The notes under the pieces were generated by a model. That model worked only from the letters and a program-made list of their open reading frames with translations, was not told the DNA's origin and searched no databases. DNA of 64,000 bases, from the NCBI GenBank assembly GCA_030248065.1, contig JASAMV010003444.1:1-64000 (forward strand), written 5' to 3'. This stretch comes from Rhynchonema sp. JSB1_4 (Eukaryota > Nematoda > Chromadorea > Monhysterida > Xyalidae). Positions 21,629 to 33,600 of the stretch are shown piece after piece. How positions within the stretch are numbered: the first letter of the stretch is position 1; each line of letters starts with the position of its first letter. The position numbers were made by a program, and so were the translations under genes.

Positions 21629-24600
21629 ATGCCAATACACGACGATTTCATTCGAACCTTGGAGGACGATGGGGAACCTTTGGTGGAATCGGCTGGTAGT
21701 GGAGATGAAGAAGATGTTGATGTGAGCACTTTTACTAGCTTTGGTTTATCTTTGGTTTGTGGGCATTGTGGTTTGAATGTGGTGTTTAGTGTACATTTAC
21801 GTACCTGAGAATACGTATGCCAATATGCGCAGCGCACCGAGCTGGATGGCTGACGTTCCTGTGCCCAACTTATCCCAGATGATGAGCCAAATCGTATACT
21901 TATCGCACGCAATATGCTACAACACGACATCGACTATGATAAACTCGTTTTTTCATGATTATAATAATTCAATGCATTCAGGTGACGGTGCCACGCAAAC
22001 GGCTGACGGCCAAACAACGCAGATTGGCAGCGCGTCGTTGCGCTGATTTCGCGCCCGGATTCGACTTCTCACTGCCGTCAGGTATGGCGTGTCACATCAC
22101 CTGGTGTTTGTTTGCCGGTGGTTGAACGTAATAAGATTGACTAATTTTACGGAAATCCACCCGTTTTGTGCGTGCTTAAGCATAGTCCCATACTTAAGGT
22201 TTAGGCTTCTATTTCAGACTTCGGCTTAGGCACCAGCCTGAATCAAATAAAACATACGGCCACGGCGAAAAATGGCTGTATCTTTCGTGGACGCGTGCTC
22301 GGTCGGGTGGATTTCCTTATAATTAGTCGCTCGTAACGTAATCAACAGATTGCTGCACCAGGCGCCCGTTGATAACGTTAAGCCCACTTTTTTCTTAAAC
22401 TGGGGCCGTAATTTTATTAGGTTTTGTCAAAAGTGGAGAGCAAACAATGTTCGCACGCTTGCGAAAATTTGTGCGTCAGCTAATCACATAATATACCCAT
22501 AGCCCAAACTAAAATTGGAAGGCACATTCGAAGACGAAGATTTCGCTAAACTTGACAAGTTCAAAACAAATTTGCAGCCTCAAGTCGATCGAACGCGATT
22601 GCCGACGCTGAATTAGCGGCGTTGACGAAACTGGCCAAAGGACAATCAACCACCTTGGACGACAAAATTGCCCGCGCGCGGCGCAGACGGCAGAAAAAAG
22701 GGGACAATGATGCTGATACGAAACCGGATACTGTGGTGAGATGGAATGTGTGAGCCGGTATCACACCTTGATTGAATTTTTTCTGTATTTGGGTTGTTCC
22801 GAGTTCCGATGGTATCACTAATTTTGATATATGTAAAGGTTGTTCTCCGAGAGTCCGCTAACTTTCACGCCTGTCGGATCGGAACTGGGGACGTTAGTAA
22901 ATCTCTATTCTTGACAGAACGAAGTCCGTGTCCAAAGCAGCTCTCAAACGATCGCCAAAGTTTGATGCCCACCGCTGTTTTTGATGAGATAATGCTGCCC
23001 AAGCTCTTCATTCCATCTCTGATTACAGGCGCTTGAAACATCAGCCGGACAGCAAAGCGATGGTGAGAGCGATGATAACGATGTGACTGATCAGATGGAA
23101 TCGAGTACCGCTGGTTGGTTAAAAATGACACCGTTTTTAGATTGTTAATGTCATAATCATTTGTTTGGTAAATTTGCACGCTGTACATATGTTCGTTTGG
23201 TTTAATTAATGTGCAATTATTCCTTACGCCCGTATATGCGCCATAATCTCTCACTGGACAACGTTTCTGCGATATGAAGCCCTGGTTATGTACTATAATA
23301 CTGATGGCAGATTGGGGTCGGAACCAGCTTCATAAATTTTCAGCATATTATATTGTGAGTTTCTCTGCATGGAGAGCGACAATGGAAGGAATGCACAATT
23401 TGCATTGCAGACACGGTGCGTCGGCGGCAGATCGGCAAAACAGCCAAAGATGCTGAGCCAAACGATGACTCGTTTTTCGACACCGACATCGAGTCGTATG
23501 ATCAGGCGGTGAACTTCCAAGAGATGCATCTGTCCCGTCCTTTACTAAAAGCGATCGCCGCGTGTGGCTTCGTTCACCCGACGCCCATTCAGGCTGCGTG
23601 CATCCCCGTCGCACTCAAGGGCAAGGATGTTTGCGCGTGCGCTGCCACCGGCACTGGTACGTTGCATGGCCCGCCTCTGCTCGCTTGTTTATTCACGACT
23701 GTATGAAACACGGCAGTGTTCATGTCGTTTACTATGGTATAGTAAATTTCCAAATTCGCTGCCGCACAGTAAAGTACGCCCCATAGTTAATGTCAGGTTC
23801 TAAACCCGAAAGTCAACTTGTGAAACATTCGGACAGCCAACACACACGCAGCTTGCCAGCCAGCCAGGCAGCTGCGCGCAATGTTTCAGAACCGCGCATG
23901 GTTAGCGTTCGGGTTTATAACTTGACATTAACTATGGGGCGTATTTTACTGTGCGGCAGCGAATTTGGAAATTTACTATACAGTATGCAGAACATGTTTC
24001 GACGTTTGCTGATTGTCCCAGTGTGGGCCAGCGTAAAAGGTTGAAACACATTCGAAAGCTCAAATGACCAATCACCATGTTTGATACTCGGCCTTTGTGA
24101 TTTTTGCGAATAATTTCGTCCGAGACTGATTTCAGGCAAGACAGCTGCGTTCATGGTGCCCATTTTGGAACGTCTTCTCTACCGACCGAAACAGGCACCC
24201 GTATCTAGAGTCCTGGTTGGACTTTTTGTGAATATTTTGCTCGTTTTGGTTGTGCTTTTTCATTCAATTTTGACATTCTAGGTTCTGTTGCCAACACGTG
24301 AACTGGCGATTCAAGTATTTCAAGTGTCCAAACAACTGGCACAGTGCACCAACGTCGATATTGTGTTGGCCGCCGGTCAGTCTTGGGGCTGTTTTGGTTG
24401 CAAAATCTAAAGTAAAAAGCTGAAGTGAATTGCTTTGGTGGTGTTGCAGTTCATGGGAACTGTGCTTGTTGTGTCTGTCCTGTATATGCGCGTGAACGTG
24501 CTTTTTGCTACAGTCCGACCAGCTATGTATAGTTCATCCAGTTGCTCATGAGATGACTTTTCTGAAGTTGGATGGCTGAAATTTTGCTGCCAGAGAAAAA

Positions 24601-27600
24601 GACAAGTGCAAAACGTATGTGTTACAAAATGGCTTCGAAACAGTAAGGAGAACATGTATGTGTTTTGCACGTGTCTTTTTCTCTGGGAATTGATCTGCGG
24701 AGGAGCAGCAATGTTTGAGCTGTCCAACTTCAAAAAAGTCTTCTCGTGAGCAATTGGATGAACTATACCGTACATAGTTGTAGTGTAACAAGGGTTAGAC
24801 CAATTGCAAGTGAATGACACAAATATACAATGCTGTTAAAGTGAAAATTTGCAATTTTCTTTTTTCGCGCAAGCCTACGTATTTGTTGATCCGAGTATCA
24901 TACTGTGCAAAACGCACCATTAAAGCCATGCACAAATACCAAACATTTGCGTGTTTGTCATTCGGTTTCTAAGGACTGGATCTTCAACGCTTGGTGTGCG
25001 TAACATGACGTTAAGAAATTGGCCATAATTCGTTTTGCGGCATTTGAATTTTCTATTCCATTTGTCAATACAATCATTGGACAACATTTACAGTAAAAAA
25101 CAAAAAGCAACAAAAATCAGGCAACATCAAAAAGTCATTGCAGTCACGACGGGCAAAATATCCTGAATTCGCTGATCGACATGTTTGCATGCAAATGTGA
25201 CACACACGAACGCAGCAGCAGTCAGAAGAACGGCAAAGTAGATGGCGTAGGTGTAATGCCAGTGCATGGCCAGATAGGCAGTCAGTAGTGGCATGGCGCA
25301 ATGCGTGATCCATTGTGTTGTGCTTGCCAGACCTACGGAGATGCGCTTTGAAACGAAAATGTGACCAATGACTGGGTTGCCTTGAGGGCTGCATTGAAGC
25401 AAAAATACCAATGTTATTGGTCAGACGGTAAGGTGATTTTTGAGGACACACCTTTGCGCAAGACCAGTGACACGTTGCTGTTTTGGCCCGTAACGCCTAA
25501 CAGCTTAGGACGCTTAGCTTTGTGTTCGCCCGAAAATGTGACCAAAACGTGAAAAGATTTGAAAATGTGTGTCGACTGACCGGTTGCCTTGCCGAGTTGC
25601 ACCGCTTCGACCGAACTGGTGATCTGCGTACTGGTCTCAGCGAAGGCAAGTGCGTACGCGGCTGATTGCAGCGCACTCACGATCAGCATTTGGTGGAACG
25701 AGCTGGAATTGGCCAGCTGATGATGTTTCATTGGGCGGTGTTGGGGTGTAATAAGTTTCAATCCCACGTTTACCTGAGCCGGAAAGCTGCCGTATCGAGC
25801 ACGCACGCATCTGGGCAACTGACGTTTCTACACACAACTTATCCGCCAAGATCGTGAGCTAGGTCATGGTCATATACCTGCTGTATAGCACGTACTATGC
25901 TACAACACATGGACGTGACATCGACTACATTGTAATAAATAAACTTCAACTGAACACCCACCCACTGACCGACTGTACAGAATTGAGACGTAGCTGAGCG
26001 CCAGAACGGCAAACGCCGACTGCATGGTGCGTCGCGGTGTGAGTGCTTGCCGACAATGACGTAGGATGCCGAATTGAACGAACATCATCGATGAACCGGT
26101 GATCAACAGCAACAGTGCTAGATCGGATGGAGAACTGCAAAAGTGCACGTTGTTGTCTCCCAAGTTTTAATGGACAGCATTTTGCGCACACGGACACCAA
26201 TTGGTCTCTTGTCGCACGTGATCACCGAGGTCAATACATAGCAATTGTGATCTTCTTGAGAACTTTAATTGAGAGCAGCACTGTAATCTCCGGCCAGAGA
26301 CCTGACACTGACGCCAGGGAAGTGCACGCTCTGATTTCCATCTTCGGTCTTTGATGGTCACCGAGACTCACCTGAAATAGCGCCGCATGATGAACTGCCG
26401 ACCGACCAGTTCGTAGCAAATGAACGGTGCCACCACCAGTACGCGTAACAGTATGGCCTCTCTGAGTGCAGCATTGCGATGCAGCAGCGGTACACCGCCG
26501 TCGAACGGCTGCAGTCGTGCACTGGCTATGGAGGGCACGTCGTGCGTGTCCGGCAGGATCCACAGAATCAGGGGCGTCAGGGTGACTGAAAAGTGACAAC
26601 GTGATCTGGTCATGTGTTGTAGCCCATGATGTTACACGTCTTAGATTTAGCATGCGACCTGATTCGAGACGCTGCATACTGCGTGTTCAAACACACAAAG
26701 TCGATGATGCTGCTGCCCGACGCCAATATCATCATATGTATATGACGCACGTGTTGTGCTCCCCAGAAGAAAACTGTGTTAGAAATTTGCCAAGTGAAAT
26801 GGAATTAAAGGGCTCGGGACACAACCGAAGGAAGGGCAGCAGAGCGCAGTGTTATACATTGTTGGAAAGCACTGTTATAGCATATGTCACGCACAAATGT
26901 TAAGCTCCTCAGAGATTCGCTATCTCTTTGTGGAGCGACTTTTCATTCCAGAAAAAAGTGAATTTTTTCACAACTTGAAACGACCGGTGCAGAAATCCCA
27001 AACGAGTTGAAAGTCAAGTAATACGTGGACAGGATTACAACAGCTTCTGGATAACTTATCATGAGAACTTCAGTCGCTCAAAGCACTGCTTCACTCGGTG
27101 AGGGTGCGAAATGTTCCAAAAATTGGCCACATTTTTCGAAAACACAAGTTTGTCTCTAAATTTTGAGGCCGCGCTTTCTGTTGCAGTAATGAAAATGTAA
27201 TAGAAAAATAGAGCATTTTTGAAAGTACCAGAAAATAAGGTTTTTAAATTTTAAACCACTTAGATAGCGGCGTGACAGGCCGAAAAAGACCTAAAAATTG
27301 CCACTAAACTGCATTGTTGCATTCATTGACGGAAATGTGATGTAAATAAGCCACGTATTGCATTGCATTGGAAACGAGAAAGTCAGATAAACGCACACTC
27401 CAACAATCTAGACGAGTTTCAAGACTTCGAACCCCATGGTCCGGCTGCTGCAGCCATGCCAGCCTGAATAAGATATTTGGCTACAAGTCGTTGCTGTTAA
27501 GAACTATTGCATATTTAATAGCATCAAACGATGTAGCTCTGAATTAGCTATCGAACGATGTATGACATGCCCATACTATCTCTTGTTATGGACAAGAAAG

Positions 27601-30600
27601 GGTCAAAATTCCGAAATTGCACACGGTGACGTGACGGTTCATTCCAGAATCGTCAAAAAAGCAATTTTTTAACCTCTGCCCTTAAGCGTAAGAATTTATT
27701 GGGGCTTGTTATATATCATTCGAAAGCTACTCCCGAGATACATTGTTTGGTGCTATCACATTTACGATAGCTGTTAACAATAAGCATTTATAGCTGAATA
27801 TCATATTCAGGTTGGTATGGCTGCCCCGAGAGATCTGTAGACCTTGGGGTCTTCGGACCTTGATAGGTTGTTTAAACAGACGTTTCTCTCATTTTTTTGT
27901 TTCGAATCCGATACAATCTGTGGCCTTTATGTGTCACAATTCTGGCGATGAATGTAACCACCTAATTTAGCGGCAATTTAATGAATTTTTAGGCCTGTCA
28001 CGGAGCCAGCCATGAGTCAAAAAATTTAAAAACCTTATTTTCTGGTACTTTCGACGTTGCTCTATTTCCCCATTGCATTTTTATTTCCGCAGCGCTAAGC
28101 GTGGCCTCAAAATTTAGGGACAAACTTGTGTTCTCGAAAAATAAGGCCGATTTTTTGGAACGTTTCGCATCCTCACCGTGTGAAGTAATGCTTTGAGCGA
28201 CTGAAGTTGTGATGGTAAGCTATTCGGAAGCTGTTGTAATCCTATCCATGTGTTACTTGACCTTCAACTCATTTGGGGTTTCTGCACCGGTCGTTCCAAT
28301 TTGTGCAAAAATTCACTTTTTTTCTGTAACGAAAAGTCGCTCTACCAAGAGATAGCGAATCTCCAAGGGGCTTAAAATTTGTGCGTGACATAGGCTGTCG
28401 GAATGCTATCCAACGGTGTGTAACAATATGTCCTGCTACCCTTCCTTCGGTTATGTCCCGAGCCCTTTAAAGGCGTTGCCATGTTGTGCCGTTTTGGCAA
28501 CTCACCAGCCAAGAAGCAGGCGCACGCCATCGCCGCTACCCGAAGTCCGAAGAAAGCGAACATTTTCGACGCCAACAACGGTCCAATGACGAGTGCCGCT
28601 GCATGCGGCACGCTCATGCCCACCATCATGGTGGACGTGCGCTCGCGTTCGGTGGTGACCGTGGCCAGGTACATTTCGGCACCGGCCTCGAAGTGGTAGC
28701 CGATTCGGAACAGTTGCGACAGCAGAAACGCCACGAATGAACCGGATTGACTGAGCGCGGCGTAGTAGGCCGCTGTCAGAACCACCGACAGGAGGAACAC
28801 AGATTTGGAGCCGGAAATGTCGATGAACTGCAATTGTGGAAAATGTGCTTGTCAACTGGCGACCATTCGGATACTAGAATCAAAGATGATGCGGTACCTG
28901 CCCAAGCAAGAACGCGCCGAGAGCGTTGCAGAAACTGCCGACAGCCTGCACATAGCCGATTTGTGTGACGTCCATCGGTGGTCGGGTGTCCCAGTGGAGG
29001 AAGGACATCAACGTGATCATCCATTGACTCGACGTCTGCCACAAGCCATAAGCAAGACACACCAGCAGCAGTGTGTTCTGTTTGCGCTGCATTTTGGCTT
29101 TGGATGTTGGATTCACCAAAACGCGGACTATTTCAGTTTCGCAAACTTGGTTTAAATTGATCCAAAAATTTTGCGAAGAAACTGATCAACACGATACTCT
29201 GAGCGACAATGTTAATCGCGAACCGTGCGCCACCTGTGTGAAAGAAAGGTCGCAGGTCACAATGACACTTCGTCGATAAAACTGTGTGCATGTTCTGTCG
29301 TTTGGATAAAGATATGCGGCAAGTGCCAACCAGTGACAGTGAATGTTTGAAGTACACAGGTTTGTTCTTTGTTGTAACATTGTCACTATGGTATAGTGTG
29401 CGAGAAACATTTACTTTGGGATATCAGGGCAAGATCTGCGCGGAGCCGCATTAAACCGAAATGTTTATCATATAAAAATCCAAGTGTGATAACAACAAAC
29501 TTTCGATGTGATGAAAAACCGAATGAGAAAAAGTTGAAACGATCCTTCGTAAATTTTAACCAGTGGGAAGTTCAACAAAACCCCAGAGCACGCCAAGCGA
29601 AATTTTGCACGCTGGAATACAAGCGAGTCTACGCACAAATACTATAGGATCTTAGGGTGGAATCTTCGAAACGGTGTAAAGGTCAGTTCGGCGTAGGTCG
29701 GTGAAACGAGCTCGGTGTAAACGTGAAACATTGCCTGTTATTAACGTGGAATGTTTCAAGTTCACCGGTCTATCACACTGACTCACCGCTTTCCACCGAC
29801 CTTTACACCCAACTGACCTTTACACCGTTCGAAAGATCCCCAGAAACATCGAAGAAATATCATTGTTCATCATCAGCGGTGAACGAAAGTGAAAGATCAG
29901 GAGGTTTTCTCGACACTTGGCAGCAGATCAATGTTTGAGTATTTCATGAATGCGCCGAAGAAGTGCACGACGAGAATGCCGGCAACTGATACGGCGGCAC
30001 TGACGTAGCAGAGTACTCCGAATTCGAACGCGGTGATGAAATATCCGGCAAGCAATGGGGTGAAGGCCGCCGAGAACAGTGTGACGCCTTGGCCGAGTCC
30101 GGCTGCTTTGCCGATGTCGCCCGCCTCGACCGAACCGATGATCTGCGCCGACGTCACGGCAAAACCGATCGATGTGCCGACTACCTGTAATCGGGTAACT
30201 TTGTGATGCTTCCGTGTCGCATTTTGAAAAGTGTGTTGTGTTGTCACTGCCAAGATTGACGTAAGAAACATGCAAATGTGAAGCATCCCGACACCCACCT
30301 GTAGTGGCAAGAGCGCCATCAGTTTCCAGTACGTATCGACGAGCGACAGCAGCAGATAAGTGACGGCGAGCAGCACCTGTGCGCCGATGAGCATGTGCTG
30401 ACCGGTCATGTGTCGTTGCATTGGTCGCATCAGCACCAAATTGGTGAACAACGCCGCCAGTCCGATAACGATGGCAATCCAGGACATGTCGCTGGGGTTG
30501 TCGACGATGAAGGACGCGAAATAGAAACGCGACATTTGGTCGTACGCCTGGAATGGCGCTTCGATCATCAGTCGGAACAGCAGACACCAAAGGAGACGTC

Positions 30601-33600
30601 GGTTGTGCAGGAATTGTGAGTAAACGGTCAGGGTGGGCAATTTGGTCGCGTACTGCATCGACATGTTGCTCCGAGGCTCAGGCACAACGAACAGGATCAC
30701 TGGCAGCAACGTCAGGATCATGAGGATGCCGGAGATGGCGTACGATGAACGCAGGTCGTAGTTGGTTAGGGAGAACGACTGGCCGGCCAGCCAGGGCCCG
30801 AACACGAGTGCGATGCCTGGAAATGGGCAAACATTCAGAATGTGTCCGTATACCTGTAAGTGACATGAAGCCCAAAATCAAACTTGGTGATCGGACAGTG
30901 GTTCCCAGGCTACAAATGAACGACTTGCTCTGGCCGAAATTAGTGGCGTCAGTAAATCTCGAAATATCGTCAGTGCAAAAAGTTACGTGACAAGCCAAGA
31001 CCAGACCGAGCCGGAACGATCACCACGTTTGATTTCCATTAAAATGACTAAACACACCGTGGGGTATGCCCATCCAGATAAGCGATCGCATACGTCCTTT
31101 GCTATCGGTCTCACTGTGCAGCGACCCGACGAACGCTTCGGCGATCTGCGGGAAGTTGCAGAAGATGCGCATGATCTGCACGATGCAGAATATGGCGACA
31201 CTGGTGATCTGACTGGCCAGAATCATGTACGCGCCGGCCACAACGCACACGAGCACAGCCGTGAACTTGGTGCCGGCACTGTCCAGCAGATGGCCGATGA
31301 TGAAGGTACCGCCGAGCACGAAAAAGTTGCCGATCGTATTGATTAACCCGATGTACCACATGTCCGGCTGTGGTTTGAGCTCCCACATCATGAACGGCTG
31401 GATCAGACGGCCCCATTGGTCGTAGGTCTGCCAGAGGAAGTAGGCGAGACCGATGCGCAGCAATGCGCTCGCCGTCTCACGCTTTGAGGTCATCATTTTG
31501 GTGAAGAATTGCGGTGATGGCGCCGAAAGCGCTCTGCTGAAATGAACTGCTCGATTGATGTGGCTCGACCAGTTTCATGTGAACAAAGAACACTTCTAAG
31601 CACAATTCTAGAATTCAGAGAATAATATAACACAGAAAGATGATGAGCGGATCTCTCGTAATTTCTGCGACAAAATTGTTACAAAGTTTCAAAAAGTGAA
31701 AGAACTCTGAAACTCGCGCGAAAGTCCAATTCGAAGCGAACAATGACAGACGAAGCGTTGTGAAATCGAGATTCGGTATATATGTTCCAGAAATACCAAG
31801 ACAAAACGTTCATTACCATTACGAACAAATTTGATGCACATGACTGGCTGGAATATGCATACAGGTGAAATTATACGCATAGTATATGTGTTTAATACAT
31901 TCGTTTCTCAAAAAAACGCAATACATACGCAAAAATCATGTGGGTGCCTTCCAACATGAGGTTTTGTGCCCGAGCGCCGCAGTGGTAATGCGCCGCCACG
32001 CTGAATATTTGCGATTGTGGTATCATATTGGTTACCACCTATTTTTTGCGTCTGATACCAGATAAAATACATTGCGCATAACGCAACGAGGTGTGGAAAC
32101 TGTATTATGCAACACAACGAAATGTTATCGGGGAAAACTAATCGGAAATAAAATAACGAAAAAATATTGCACGTGTGCGCACGGCCGGCTGGCTGGTTAT
32201 TTGCGTGCCAGTACGTTGTCGATTATTTTCTAAACACAACAACAAAGTAAACGCAAGAAGATCCCAAACGCACTGGACGCGCTCGCACAGCGCAGCGAGT
32301 GAAGTTGAGTCTGAGAGTGTGTGCATAATAACATAGAGACGATATGTATTGATTGGTACCACCACAAGTGCAACTCTGCAATCCTGCTGCACTCACGCAA
32401 TATCACGAACGAACACATGTACACCTGACTCTGGTGCATATATGCAGCGGTGTGGTCGATGCATGTACACATCATCGCGTCACATGTACCGAATGTATAC
32501 ATGTACCCACGCACGTATGGACGGATAACTGGGCCGTATGTACACATGTAGTTGCGTTAAACGAAGGTTGAGACCGGAGAACAACAACAACCGAAATCTG
32601 AATGTCCATAAGTGCATACATAACCCATTGCATGTGTGTGTGCAAAACAGACTGTATGTATCTGCCTGGTCGGCTGTTCTGACCGAACTGTTGTGTTTGT
32701 TGAGAAAGTGTTGCGCCAGGTTTTATGTACTACGGCGGACCACAATGACTGTACTTCACCACGTTCGATCAGTGGCGTAAGAAGTACATGTAATGGATAT
32801 GGCAAGGCGCTCGCTCGGCACTGATACACTACACAAAATGTGATATGTGGTGGACACTTGCCGCAATGCCTTTGCTGAATAACTCTCTCCTACTTGTCCC
32901 ACCGGCAAGGTCAATCAAGGTCAGAAAAAGTGACTGCGTAAGCGAACATTGATGTGTAGAACTTGGTGTTCAGACAGATACAGTATGTCATATGAACATA
33001 ACAAATAATACGGACTTTGATATGGTGTTTGTTAGCTGTCAGTCACCATTGCGCACTGCTGCATAGTAAGTATTGCGAATCACTTCGAGTGCAAACAGTG
33101 GCACAACAATTTGCAACCGCTGCAGCCTAAAACATAGCAGTGTCCGAAAACAAGCGCACATGCTTGTTCTAATTCAGCATTTCTGGGTCATATACCCAGA
33201 ATCTGACTTTCTGGAGCATTTTTTGAACGGCAGGAAATAAAGTACAATTACGAGCTGGTCTTGGAATACAGGGGCCAGCAAGACCTTGTTTCATATGGCT
33301 ATGTACGATAAAAACCCGTACGTGTTCATATGCACTGTGAACGATCGACTTAATATTAGACACGTCATGCTAAAGTTGTACAGACGATTCCTACTCAGTT
33401 ATTCTGCTCAAAAAGGGAGCTACATGTACAATTCCTATGTTCTCTGACAAAGATTTGTGCTGGGGTTGTAAGTTCCAAATGTAACTGACACTTGTTCGTT
33501 GTGTCATTGTACATCGAGCATGGAAGGACTGATTCGGCTGAGAATTGGGTACTGGATTTTTCGAGCAAGGGGGATCTGAATACTGGAATATTTTTTAGAC

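Noticed and set aside
31972..32040. SINE-like A-box word CGCAGTGGTAATGCGCC
   Set aside because: No matching B box downstream and no second copy in the window; too little to name a SINE.
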